A stretch of 11,398 bases of DNA from an uncultured Bacteroidales bacterium. GTDB lineage: Bacteria > Bacteroidota > Bacteroidia > Bacteroidales > F082. Positions 1 through 5,793 of the stretch are shown here, piece by piece. Positions within the stretch are counted from its first letter, which is position 1, and the number at the start of each line of letters is the position of its first letter. The DNA is taken from positions 1 to 11,398 of the forward strand of contig CALFIT010000093.1 in the NCBI GenBank assembly GCA_937877465.1, read 5' to 3'. The notes below the pieces were generated by a model. The model was not told the origin of the DNA, did no database searches, and saw only the letters and a list, made by a program, of their open reading frames with translations. Made by a program: the position numbers and the translations under genes.

Positions 1-35
1 TAATCAGGACAGCGTTTTGCCCCGATTTCAGCGGT

Positions 36-43
36 CAAAGATA
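36..43 (-). promoter_or_regulatory. Candidate Bacteroidetes -7 promoter element for a gene beyond the left edge
   Basis: The minus strand reads TATCTTTG, an exact match to the Bacteroidetes TAnnTTTG -7 element. It lies just past the end of the WYL gene and points off the left edge, so it probably drives a minus-strand gene outside the window. No clear -33 TTTG is visible. Positions 1-127 hold no gene I can support. Confidence 0.45.
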
Positions 44-127
44 AGGGATTTTTGGGGATGAAACAAGGCAGAAAGAAAAAATTTTGGTTGCCAATTCTCT
101 ATTCCTTCGCATCTCCATGAATTCAAA

Positions 128-1042
128 TCACTTCTTCCATTTTCCGTATAGATTGCACATCCTTTTTACCTTTTCTGCCATTTCCTCGCGCAGCCAAAGC
201 GGTTCCAGCACCTCAAGGGCATCGCCGTTCCAGAGGAGTTCTTGTTGGAAGTCGAAAGTGGGGCGCAGCTCGACAGTGAAGATGCTGTATCCGTCGGTGC
301 GCTCCAATTCTTTCTGAGAGTGGTGCATAGGCAAGGAACGCAAATAGTTGGCTTGGTTGGGACTGACTTTGAGTTTCACCGTTTCCATGGCGCATTCATC
401 GTCGTGGATGATGCCGAAATAGCCCTCAAAGTATATTTCGGGGCTAAAGTCGGTCGGATATTTGAACGGCTCGTCCAAGAGGGCAAGGTTTTGGACTCGG
501 TCAAGCGCATAAATGCGAATCCTGTCCTCATAGACGCTGTTGCCCACCATGTACCACCGCTGCCGAAACAGCTTCACGCAATAGGGTGCTACGGGGAAAG
601 TGTGCTCGCTATCACTCCAAAAGCCTTTATGGGTGATTTCCAGTACTTTGCTTTTCTTCATCGCTTCCATGACCGTGGCGAGGAAGTCCTGGCTTGATGG
701 AATGCTTTCCAAAAGGATGCGGTCGCTGAGCGACTTGTTGTCCAAGAGCGTATTGCTCACCGACATCGTGCTGAGCAGCCAGCGTTGCAGTCCGTCGTCC
801 TCAAGCACCTCGCGGTTCTCGATGTAATAGCGGTCGCCGTCGCTCTTGTCGCACATGATGACGAGGCCGAACATCTCTTCCACCGCGTTCTTCCAAGTGT
901 GGAATGTGCGGCGCGGAATCTCCAGACCCTCGCTCAAATCGGTATCGAGCCACCGCTGGTTGATTTCCTTCAGGGTGATTTTCTTGGCGCGATAGATTGT
1001 TTCAACGAGCCAGACGTATTTGTTGATTTGGTTGGTTGCCAT
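128..1042 (-). CDS. WYL-domain transcriptional regulator
   Basis: A 304-aa protein of the WYL regulator type common in Bacteroidetes. Roughly the first 75 residues look like a helix-turn-helix domain. The middle carries the WYL core, seen as FPVAPYCVKLFRQRWYMVGN followed by RIRIYALDR, and the C-terminal ~90 residues fit the WCX dimerisation extension. WYL domains usually sense a ligand (nucleic acid or nucleotide in studied cases) and often control phage-defence or stress genes; the target here is unknown. I chose the ATG at 1042 because the protein then starts MATNQINKYVW, like the conserved DNA-binding domain. An ATG ten codons upstream (1072) would overlap the truncated rhuM gene by 19 nt. 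With the 1042 start the gap to that gene is 11 nt, so the two are probably co-transcribed. A WYL gene beside a RhuM remnant suggests an eroded accessory locus. Confidence 0.85.
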   Translation of the reverse strand: MATNQINKYVWLVETIYRAKKITLKEINQRWLDTDLSEGLEIPRRTFHTWKNAVEEMFGLVIMCDKSDGDRYYIENREVLEDDGLQRWLLSTMSVSNTLLDNKSLSDRILLESIPSSQDFLATVMEAMKKSKVLEITHKGFWSDSEHTFPVAPYCVKLFRQRWYMVGNSVYEDRIRIYALDRVQNLALLDEPFKYPTDFSPEIYFEGYFGIIHDDECAMETVKLKVSPNQANYLRSLPMHHSQKELERTDGYSIFTVELRPTFDFQQELLWNGDALEVLEPLWLREEMAEKVKRMCNLYGKWKK

Positions 1043-1053
1043 GATTTGTTCGT

Positions 1054-1395
1054 TTAGTTTATATTTGCCCATTGCCGGAACTGAACACCGCGCTGGCTTT
1101 TGACGCGATAGCCTACGGAAGTTATTACTTCAAGGTTGAAATACTCGATGTCGTGCGTTTGGGTTTTCCCTTCCATAGCGCCATGTTGAGTGGTAGTCGC
1201 AAATTTTGCGACTACCACTGAACCTGCCAATTCTTCCATAAGAGCATTGTTGATATGCTTGCTGATGGTTTTATAGTCGCGGTCAAATAGAATTGCTATT
1301 TGATGGCGTGTCAGCCATATCATTTCATTCTCCAGCCTAACATCAATGGCAGTCTGGCCGTTGTCGGTTTGGTATATGACGATTTGGTTTTCCAT
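1054..1395 (-). pseudogene. RhuM-family virulence/Fic-associated protein, N-terminal domain only (truncated)
   Basis: These 113 residues match the N-terminal DNA-binding-like domain of RhuM (Salmonella SPI-3 rhuM) family proteins. Recognisable blocks are IYQTDNGQTAIDVRLENE, IWLTRHQIAILFDRD, ISKHINN and VGYRVKSQRGVQFRQWAN. Full-length relatives are usually about 300 aa or more. Here the frame stops two codons after the FRQWAN block (Ile-Asn-stop), exactly where family members continue into their central and C-terminal parts. The gene is therefore probably a 3'-deleted remnant, joined to the WYL gene 11 nt downstream. The start is the ATG at 1395; the open frame continues upstream to a TTG at 1479, but that part (KPPAPQTCTIFLLF) does not look like the family. 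It has its own -7 element at 1414-1421. The function of RhuM proteins is not firmly known, and a natural stand-alone short version cannot be excluded. Confidence 0.75.
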
Positions 1396-1413
1396 AGGGA
1401 TGTTTTTATGCGG

Positions 1414-1421
1414 CAAAAATA
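1414..1421 (-). promoter_or_regulatory. Candidate -7 promoter element of the rhuM-like gene
   Basis: The minus strand reads TATTTTTG, matching TAnnTTTG, about 18 nt before the ATG at 1395. It lies between the 175-aa gene and the rhuM remnant, so the rhuM/WYL pair can be transcribed independently. The -33 element is not clear. Confidence 0.5.
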
Positions 1422-1469
1422 ATAAAAAGATTGTGCAAGTTTGTGGCGCAGGTGGTTTAAATACATTTT

Positions 1470-1997
1470 TCACCACCAACTGTCACTAATCCATTTGTGA
1501 ACCCTTTCCTTGACTTCCTCAATTGTCTCGTTTGGGTGCGTTTGGCGGTGTTCTTCCTCGATGGATGAGAGGATGCTTTCAGCGTCAAGATTTTTGGTGT
1601 TTATTCTGTCAATGTCATAGCTTTGTTTTTTGTAATCATACGCAAAACTTTTCTCAACGCTGACCTTTAGCATTTCTGAGAGCAGTTTCACGGCCTCTTC
1701 CTTCTCGAGTTTGTAAAGTCGTAGCATGATGTCGGGGATGCTCTTTTCGACGAGAGTAGTAACATATTGCCTTATGCTGTGTTGTATGAATACGCGATAA
1801 GTGTATTCCCTGTCCTCGGCATAGAGGGCAATAACCCGGTTCAAGTCGCCGCCACGTTGGACAAATTTTCCCAATCTGATGAGTTTCTGTTCTGTTTTTG
1901 AATAATTCCATTCGCAAGAAGCTCCGTCCCAAAACTCGCGGTTGGCTAGGATTTGTTCGTATTCCTCTAAAGGGACGCTTCCATAATAATCGTTCAT
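1470..1997 (-). CDS. Hypothetical protein, 175 aa, unrecognised
   Basis: I do not recognise this family. The 175-aa product is soluble, highly charged and probably mostly alpha-helical, with no signal peptide, membrane segment or metal-binding cysteine cluster. Features that may help a search are the N-terminal SVPLEEYEQILANREFWDGA, a central block around VIALYAEDREYTYRVFIQHS, and a tryptophan-rich C-terminus (RVHKWISDSWW). The start is the ATG at 1997; there is no Shine-Dalgarno site, only an AAACAAACAAAA-type leader as is usual in Bacteroidetes. It is the first gene of the minus-strand accessory stretch and ends 74 nt before the rhuM-like ATG. Base composition is more AT-rich than the carbonic anhydrase or rpsP genes, which fits an acquired segment. 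Location beside rhuM and WYL suggests an accessory role, but no function is claimed. Confidence 0.7.
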   Translation of the reverse strand: MNDYYGSVPLEEYEQILANREFWDGASCEWNYSKTEQKLIRLGKFVQRGGDLNRVIALYAEDREYTYRVFIQHSIRQYVTTLVEKSIPDIMLRLYKLEKEEAVKLLSEMLKVSVEKSFAYDYKKQSYDIDRINTKNLDAESILSSIEEEHRQTHPNETIEEVKERVHKWISDSWW

Positions 1998-2031
1998 TGC
2001 ATTTAGGTTTTGTTTGTTTCACTCCGCAAAG

Positions 2032-2066
2032 AAAACAAAAGCCTGTGCCGAATTGAAGCACAGGCT
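2032..2066 (-). terminator. Rho-independent terminator of the original carbonic anhydrase-microprotein operon
   Basis: A perfect 9-bp stem (AGCCTGTGC at 2040-2048 with GCACAGGCT at 2058-2066, 9-nt loop) is followed on the minus strand by TTTTGTTTT. It lies 26 nt past the stop of the 27-codon microprotein ORF and just upstream of the 175-aa gene, so it would end minus-strand transcripts arriving from the right. Confidence 0.75.
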
Positions 2067-2092
2067 AAAAAAATTTCCTTTTTAACAAAAAC

Positions 2093-2176
2093 TCACCCAA
2101 TCGGATCCCCGCAAAACTCTTTCCGTTTGCACGCCTTGCAGTGTTTTCCTATCCAAACGTCATCGAATTGGTTCAT
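2093..2176 (-). CDS. Cysteine-containing microprotein, 27 aa, intact copy
   Basis: A tiny ORF starting MNQFDDVWIGKHCK, with Cys at residues 13, 16 and 22 (CKAC then C six residues later) and a basic KRK stretch between. It begins 2 nt after the in-frame stop of a duplicated carbonic anhydrase tail and is followed by a strong terminator, as expected for the last gene of an operon. The first 14 codons recur beside the real carbonic anhydrase gene (3195 downwards). The only two differences within them, CAA/CAG and GGA/GGC, are both synonymous, which is good evidence that the frame is translated. The Cys pattern could bind a metal or be redox-active, but with three cysteines this is inference. 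In its present place it has lost the full upstream gene, so it may no longer be expressed well. Confidence 0.55.
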   Translation of the reverse strand: MNQFDDVWIGKHCKACKRKEFCGDPIG

Positions 2177-2245
2177 AGTCACATCCACTCCACCACACCG
2201 CTCTTGAGGTCATAGAACGCGGCCACCACTTGGACTTTTTACATG
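2135..2245. repeat. Direct repeat, left copy: duplicated 3' end of the carbonic anhydrase gene plus microprotein start
   Basis: This 111-bp segment matches 3154-3263 in the same orientation with about ten differences (roughly 91% identity by hand alignment). On the minus strand it encodes a carbonic anhydrase C-terminus (KVQVVAAFYDLKSGVVEWM, then stop at 2181-2179) against KAQVVAAFYDIKSGEVEWM in the real gene, then the first 14 codons of the microprotein. Differences include synonymous and conservative changes, so this copy came from a related carbonic anhydrase allele that was under selection. The frame hits a TAA immediately upstream, so it is only a gene-end fragment. Confidence 0.85.
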
Positions 2246-2312
2246 TCTCGTGCGGTTCGCACATCTGGCGCGAAAAAATATACTTTTTATGCTATATTTT
2301 CGGAAAAAGCGC

Positions 2313-2320
2313 TATCTTTG
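2313..2320 (+). promoter_or_regulatory. -7 promoter element of the toxin-antitoxin-like operon
   Basis: TATCTTTG, an exact TAnnTTTG match, stands 29 nt before the ATG at 2350, leaving a leader of about 23 nt. A clear -33 TTTG is absent. No obvious inverted-repeat operator for the XRE protein is seen at this spot. Confidence 0.6.
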
Positions 2321-2349
2321 CACCGTTTAATCATCAAAACCCACACGAT

Positions 2350-2835
2350 ATGGCAAAGGCAATCATTGAAGAAGTGAAGCAGACCGAGAACGCGGGCTTG
2401 TTCACCATCCGTTTCGAGGGACAGACGGAAACTGAGTTCGAGAGGTTCATGCAGCGTTTCAAGGACGATGCGGAGCGGCAAGAGGACTTGTCCGTCATCC
2501 TCAACCTTATCAACAAGATGCTCACGATGAGCGGCTTCCTTGAAAGGTTCTTCCGCTACGAGGGCAAGATGAGCGATAGGGTGGCGGCAATGCCCCAGCC
2601 GACAGACCACACGGAACTACGGCTCTACTGTCTGCGGCTTTCCGACAGCGTACTGATTGTGGGCAATGGTGGCGTGAAAAACACGCGCACCTACGAGGAA
2701 AGCGATGAATTGAGCGGCTATGTCATCACTTTGCAGAAGCTCGATATGCTGCTAAAACAAGCCGAGAGGAGCGGCAAGGTGACCATTGAGGAAACGAAGA
2801 TAACAGGTATAGACAAGCAAACATTCAACCTATGA
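2350..2835 (+). CDS. Putative type II toxin (HigB/RelE-like candidate), 161 aa
   Basis: First gene of a two-gene unit with an XRE regulator, with which it overlaps by 4 nt (ATGA). The C-terminal half carries ELRLYCLRLSDSVLIVGNGG followed by a Lys-Asn-Thr turn (residues ~89-112). A beta-strand pair of this kind resembles a group of toxin-like proteins paired with XRE antitoxins in Bacteroidetes and related to RelE/HigB folds. If so, it would be an mRNA-cleaving toxin held in check by the downstream protein. The N-terminal half (residues 1-75) is helical and charged. I chose the ATG at 2350 because it follows the -7 element by a normal leader; the open frame upstream to 2230 covers the promoter and repeat edge. 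The family assignment is from pattern and gene order only; no catalytic residues can be named with confidence. Confidence 0.65.
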   Translation: MAKAIIEEVKQTENAGLFTIRFEGQTETEFERFMQRFKDDAERQEDLSVILNLINKMLTMSGFLERFFRYEGKMSDRVAAMPQPTDHTELRLYCLRLSDSVLIVGNGGVKNTRTYEESDELSGYVITLQKLDMLLKQAERSGKVTIEETKITGIDKQTFNL

Positions 2836-3101
2836 ACAGCACGGCACAATTGTTCGACGAGCTTGTGGCAGCCACCCCTCCCGATGTGAGGCAGCGTGTG
2901 GACTGGTCGTTTTCCATAGCTGACAAGATTTCAGGCATACTCAAGCAGCGCGGGATGACTCAACAGGAGTTTGCCGACATGATGGGATGCTCACAGGCAG
3001 AGGTGAGCCGCTGGTGTGGCGGTGTCCACAATTTCACGCTCTCCACCCTCGCCAAAATATCCACGACACTCGGCGAACCGATGATTACGGTTGCGGAATA
3101 G
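2832..3101 (+). CDS. XRE-family HTH protein, probable antitoxin/autorepressor (HigA-like)
   Basis: An 89-aa protein with an N-terminal helical arm (residues 1-30) and a Cro/C1-type helix-turn-helix at about 33-85, visible as TQQEFADMMG followed by the recognition helix AEVSRWCGG and the HNFTLSTLAKI block. The start overlaps the toxin stop (ATGA), which indicates translational coupling. Toxin-first order with an XRE antitoxin second is the HigBA arrangement. The expected role is to bind and neutralise the upstream protein and to repress the shared promoter. It converges with the carbonic anhydrase gene, whose end is 97 nt away. The HTH assignment is firm; the antitoxin role is inferred from the pairing. 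Confidence 0.8.
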   Translation: MNSTAQLFDELVAATPPDVRQRVDWSFSIADKISGILKQRGMTQQEFADMMGCSQAEVSRWCGGVHNFTLSTLAKISTTLGEPMITVAE

Positions 3102-3195
3102 ACGTCCACTTCCTCATGCACTTCAGGCAAGGCCGCTGTCGGTGACGGCCTGACTTGCAGTGTTTGCCTATCCAAACGTCATCGAACTGGTTCAT
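3085..3195 (-). pseudogene. Chimeric copy of the cysteine microprotein ORF, interrupted by the cassette
   Basis: Starting 2 nt after the carbonic anhydrase stop, this frame begins MNQFDDVWIGKHCK exactly as the intact copy at 2176, then departs at the repeat boundary into 22 unrelated residues read from the hairpin and the antisense strand of the XRE gene end, stopping at 3085. Its Cys pattern is changed (CLKC appears later by chance). This is what an insertion inside the microprotein gene would leave. It may still be translated as a 36-aa fusion by coupling to the upstream gene. Confidence 0.5.
3123..3153 (+). terminator. Hairpin after the XRE gene, possible weak terminator
   Basis: Two alternative stems form here: TCAGGC (3123-3128) with GCCTGA (3148-3153), and AGGCCG (3130-3135) with CGGCCT (3146-3151). 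It stands 22 nt past the XRE stop. A T-run is lacking, so termination is uncertain; its right foot is also the cassette boundary. Confidence 0.35.
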
Positions 3196-3263
3196 AATCA
3201 CATCCACTCCACCTCCCCGCTCTTGATGTCGTAGAACGCGGCCACCACTTGGGCTTTTTCATG
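3154..3263. repeat. Direct repeat, right copy: native 3' end of the carbonic anhydrase gene
   Basis: 110 bp matching 2135-2245 in the same orientation. It covers the last ~22 codons of the carbonic anhydrase, its stop at 3200-3198, and the first 14 codons of the microprotein ORF. One single-base indel at the gene-internal edge separates it from the left copy. Confidence 0.85.
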
Positions 3264-3983
3264 CTTGAGGATGGTGTCCGCAGAAAGGAGCCGCGCCATC
3301 CGCTGGGCGTGACGGCGGGCGTTGTCGTCGATGTGGAAGTCCGTGCTGAGCGAGAGCCGAATGCGCTCGGCGATGGTCTTGATGTGTCCGGGCAACACGC
3401 CGCCATGATAAGTCGCCGTCACCGCGCCGCAGTTGGAATGGCCCATCACGACCACCAACTTCGTCCCCAAATGCTCAACGGCATACTCGACCGAACCCAA
3501 GACATCCTCGTCAATCACGTTGCCTGCGTTGCGGATGACGAAAAGGTCGCCGAGGCCTTGGTCAAAGAGGATTTCGGGGGCAACGCGGCTGTCGGAGCAG
3601 CACAACACCACAGCGAAAGGCCGCTGTCCTTGGCTGAGCCTTTCGCGGTCGGCGGCATAATCCGTTGGTCGCGCCGACTTGCCCGCCACAAAACGCGCGT
3701 TGCCGTCTTTCAGCGCCTCCAAAGGCCATTCGGCAATCCAGCGTTCCAGCATGGCAACCCGACTGGCGTACTTATCCATCTGGCCTTCAATGAAATCGTC
3801 GCTGTATTTGCGGTCGCAGAAGCCGTTGCCACGCGCCACATAATCGTCGTCGTCGAGCGAGCTGAAGACCTCCTCGTAGTTCGCCAAATACTGTCGGTTT
3901 TCGTCCAAGAGCCGACGCAAGTCGTCAAGGTCGGCCTCGAAGCGCTCGTCTGGGGTGAAAGCGTATCTTTTCTTCATAACCAT
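3198..3983 (-). CDS. Beta-class carbonic anhydrase with an N-terminal extension
   Basis: Interconverts CO2 and bicarbonate in the cytoplasm. The beta-class zinc site is visible: Cys129 in CSDSR with the Asp131-Arg133 dyad, and His182 and Cys185 in GHSNCGAV. The catalytic domain occupies about residues 85-261 and includes PEILFDQGLGDLFVIRNAGN. Total length is 261 aa against about 200-220 for typical bacterial members; the excess is a highly charged, helical N-terminal region of ~85 residues (DERFEADLDDLRRLLDENRQ and following) that I do not recognise. Two starts are possible, ATG at 3983 or ATG at 3977; the gene follows the EamA stop by 7 nt, so the two are an operon. Its 3' end is duplicated at 2179-2245. 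Bicarbonate supply in a CO2-requiring anaerobe is a likely role. Confidence 0.92.
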   Translation of the reverse strand: MVMKKRYAFTPDERFEADLDDLRRLLDENRQYLANYEEVFSSLDDDDYVARGNGFCDRKYSDDFIEGQMDKYASRVAMLERWIAEWPLEALKDGNARFVAGKSARPTDYAADRERLSQGQRPFAVVLCCSDSRVAPEILFDQGLGDLFVIRNAGNVIDEDVLGSVEYAVEHLGTKLVVVMGHSNCGAVTATYHGGVLPGHIKTIAERIRLSLSTDFHIDDNARRHAQRMARLLSADTILKHEKAQVVAAFYDIKSGEVEWM

Positions 3984-3990
3984 TTGATTT

Positions 3991-4878
3991 TTAATTTGTT
4001 TTCCTCTCCGTCAAAATCATAAACACAATCGCGAAGAGGATCAGCACCACGCCGAGGGCCACATTGAGGGTGAAAGGCTCGTGGAAGACCAATGTGCCGA
4101 TGAAGATGGCCGTCAGCGGTTCGAGGATGCCGAGGATGGAGCACTTGGTGGCGCCAACGGCTTTCGTCGCGGCGGCCAAGGTGATGGTGGCGACCGCCGT
4201 GGGCAGGATGGCCAAACCCAGCACATTCAGCCAACTGACGGCATCGGGGACGGGGTTCAACTTCACGCCGAAACCCGACAGCACGAACAGCATCAGCGTG
4301 CCGACGAGGAAACAATAGAACGTCAGGGTGAGGTTGGGCAAGGCCTTCACCTGCTTGCTTTGGTTGACGATGACGATGAACAAGGTGTAGCACAGCCCCG
4401 AAGCCACCACCAAGGCGATGCCGCGCCAGTCGATGAAGCCGCCACCGCCCTTGACGGAGAGCAGCACCGCGCCCACCACGCCCGCGAAGATGGAGACCCA
4501 CGTCTGCCACGTCGGGAACTGGCCGAGAAACATCATAATTAGCGCGACCATGATGGGATAGACGTAAAGGATGCTCGTCGCGATGCCCGACGGGATGTAT
4601 TTGTAGGCCTCGAACAGCGTGATGCTGCACCCCGTGAACAAGATGCCCAAGACGGCCATCAGCCCGAACTGCCGCCATGTGATGCGGACCTGCTTTTTCG
4701 CCAACAGCATATACCCTAACATTAATAAGGTGGCCATGCCGTAGCGATAGAACAGCAACGAATTGACGTCCAAGCCCTTGTTGATGACCGGCACGCCGAA
4801 AAGCGGGTTCATTCCGTAGGTGATGCCCGAAATGATGCCCGCCAAATAGCCCCAACGCAGTGTATTCTTCTTTTGCAT
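3991..4878 (-). CDS. EamA-domain (DMT superfamily) transporter
   Basis: A 295-aa integral membrane protein with about ten hydrophobic segments arranged as two EamA repeats. The first repeat runs to about residue 140 (for example ITYGMNPLFGVPV and the FEAYKYIPSGIATSILYVYP block). The second covers roughly 150-290, ending with the typical LGILEPLTAIFIGTLVFHE and a short cytoplasmic tail ERKTN. Members of the drug/metabolite transporter superfamily export or import small metabolites such as amino acids; the substrate cannot be read from sequence. The ATG at 4878 is preceded by GAGGAG on the minus strand, a clear Shine-Dalgarno site for once. It is first in an operon with the carbonic anhydrase gene 7 nt downstream and has its own -7 element near 4966. 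Confidence 0.9.
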   Translation of the reverse strand: MQKKNTLRWGYLAGIISGITYGMNPLFGVPVINKGLDVNSLLFYRYGMATLLMLGYMLLAKKQVRITWRQFGLMAVLGILFTGCSITLFEAYKYIPSGIATSILYVYPIMVALIMMFLGQFPTWQTWVSIFAGVVGAVLLSVKGGGGFIDWRGIALVVASGLCYTLFIVIVNQSKQVKALPNLTLTFYCFLVGTLMLFVLSGFGVKLNPVPDAVSWLNVLGLAILPTAVATITLAAATKAVGATKCSILGILEPLTAIFIGTLVFHEPFTLNVALGVVLILFAIVFMILTERKTN

Positions 4879-4965
4879 TACTAATACTCCTCAAGACGGC
4901 GTTTCGACAAGCCCAACGGCCTTAGCCATCGTGTCAGAAGAAAAGCCGACCTTTAAAAACGGCGG

Positions 4966-4973
4966 CAAAATTA
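4966..4973 (-). promoter_or_regulatory. Candidate -7 element of the EamA-carbonic anhydrase operon
   Basis: The minus strand reads TAATTTTG, matching TAnnTTTG, about 87 nt before the EamA ATG. It is divergent from the rpsP promoter in the 242-bp intergenic region 4879-5120, which otherwise holds no gene I can support. Confidence 0.4.
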
Positions 4974-5029
4974 GGCATTGTAGCAAGATTATCGACCCTC
5001 GCCCCGAAAAAAAAATCGCTCCCTGTTGA

Positions 5030-5059
5030 TTGCCAATCAGATAAAAAGTCGTACCTTTG
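5030..5059 (+). promoter_or_regulatory. rpsP promoter
   Basis: The -7 element TACCTTTG is at 5052-5059, with TTG at 5030-5032, 19 bp upstream, as the partial -33. The start of transcription would be near 5066, leaving a leader of about 55 nt before the rpsP ATG. Confidence 0.6.
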
Positions 5060-5065
5060 CCGCCG

Positions 5066-5082
5066 AAACCTCGGGTAGGTTT
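5066..5082 (+). promoter_or_regulatory. Small hairpin at the predicted 5' end of the rpsP mRNA
   Basis: AAACCT (5066-5071) pairs with AGGTTT (5077-5082) around a CGGGT loop, just at the predicted transcript start. It could stabilise the mRNA or be part of a leader control; this is inference from a 6-bp stem. Confidence 0.3.
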
Positions 5083-5120
5083 TAGTTAATTCATTCATAA
5101 TCAACTTAAAACATTAAATT

Positions 5121-5705
5121 ATGCCTGCAAAGATTAGATTGCAAAGACATGGCAAGAAGGGTCAGCCCTTCTATCACATCGTAGTTGCCGACTCTCGCGC
5201 ACCACGTGATGGCAAGTTCATTGAGAAATTAGGCACCTATAACCCGCTCACCAACCCGGCCCAGATCAACATCAAGTTCGACAGGGCTTTGTATTGGTAC
5301 AGCGTTGGCGCACAGCCGACCGACACGGCCCGCTCGCTGCTCAGCAAGACCGGCGTCATGATGAAGTATCACCTGATGCGCGGCGTGCAGAAAGGCGCCA
5401 TGACGGAAGAACAAGCCGAAATCAAGTTCCAGAACTGGCTGAAGGAGAAGGAAGCCAAGAACGCCGGCATCGTAAAGGCTGACGAAGAAAAGGCCCGTGG
5501 CGAGAAGAAGGCCCGCTTGGAAGCCGAGAAGCAAGTGAACGAGGCCCGCGCCGCCGAGCTTGCCAAGAAGAGAATCGCCGAAATGGAAGCCAAGAAGGCT
5601 GCCGAGGCTGAAGCCGCTGCCGAAGAGGCCGCCGAGGCCGCCACGGAAGAAGCTCCCGCCGAGGAAGCCCCCGCTGCCGAAGCCGAAGCTCCCGCCGAAG
5701 CCTAA
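5121..5705 (+). CDS. rpsP: 30S ribosomal protein S16 with long C-terminal tail
   Basis: Residues 1 to ~85 are the S16 fold, with the diagnostic start MPAKIRLQRHGKKGQPFYHI, VVADSRAPRDGKFIEKLGTY and the TDTARSLLSKTG block. S16 is an assembly protein of the 30S subunit. The remaining ~110 residues form a low-complexity extension: first a Lys/Glu-rich probable helix, then Ala/Glu/Pro-rich repeats (EEAPAEEAPAAEAEAPAEA). Long tails of this kind are usual in Bacteroidetes S16, where ordinary bacterial S16 is about 80-100 aa. The gene is monocistronic here, with its own promoter and terminator, not joined to rimM/trmD as in Proteobacteria. The ATG at 5121 follows an AT-rich leader without a Shine-Dalgarno site, as is normal for the group. 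Confidence 0.97.
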   Translation: MPAKIRLQRHGKKGQPFYHIVVADSRAPRDGKFIEKLGTYNPLTNPAQINIKFDRALYWYSVGAQPTDTARSLLSKTGVMMKYHLMRGVQKGAMTEEQAEIKFQNWLKEKEAKNAGIVKADEEKARGEKKARLEAEKQVNEARAAELAKKRIAEMEAKKAAEAEAAAEEAAEAATEEAPAEEAPAAEAEAPAEA

Positions 5706-5731
5706 GACGCGAATTTTCACCAAAACGCATA

Positions 5732-5767
5732 AAAACCGCTCAGATGAGGGCGGTTTTTTTTATTTTT
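5732..5767 (+). terminator. Rho-independent terminator of rpsP
   Basis: AAAACCGC (5732-5739) pairs with GCGGTTTT (5750-5757), followed by a long T tract interrupted by one A. It lies 26 nt past the rpsP stop. Confidence 0.8.
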
Positions 5768-5768
5768 G
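5761..5768 (+). promoter_or_regulatory. -7 element of the hemerythrin-LuxR operon inside the rpsP terminator tail
   Basis: TATTTTTG matches TAnnTTTG and lies in the T tract of the rpsP terminator, 25 nt before the ATG at 5794. The region that would hold a -33 element is the terminator hairpin itself. Confidence 0.5.
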
Positions 5769-5793
5769 CCGCATCATCAAGACACAAGAAGAC

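Larger units (their letters stand above)
2246..3153. mobile_element. Toxin-antitoxin-like cassette bounded by direct repeats (putative insertion)
   Basis: About 0.9 kb of unique sequence lies exactly between the two ~110-bp repeats. It holds one promoter, the toxin-like and XRE genes, and a hairpin near each end: GTGCG-GTT-CGCAC at 2250-2262 and a stem at 3123-3153. No integrase, transposase or terminal inverted repeats are visible, so it is not a self-mobile element as such. The boundary on the right (3153/3154) coincides with the foot of the hairpin, and on the left with the end of the carbonic anhydrase tail. The mechanism is inferred, not shown. Confidence 0.5.

Noticed and set aside
2135..2245. 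Attachment site of a tRNA-type integrative element
   Set aside because: No tRNA sequence and no integrase are present; the repeat is too long and too diverged for a simple att core, so it is described only as a duplicated gene end.
3249..4022. Plus-strand open frame of 257 codons
   Set aside because: Antisense shadow of the carbonic anhydrase, whose zinc-site motifs are on the minus strand.
3974..4894. Minus-strand frame of 306 codons in another phase over the EamA gene
   Set aside because: Rich in His, Arg and Gly with no membrane segments; the EamA frame is clearly the coding one.
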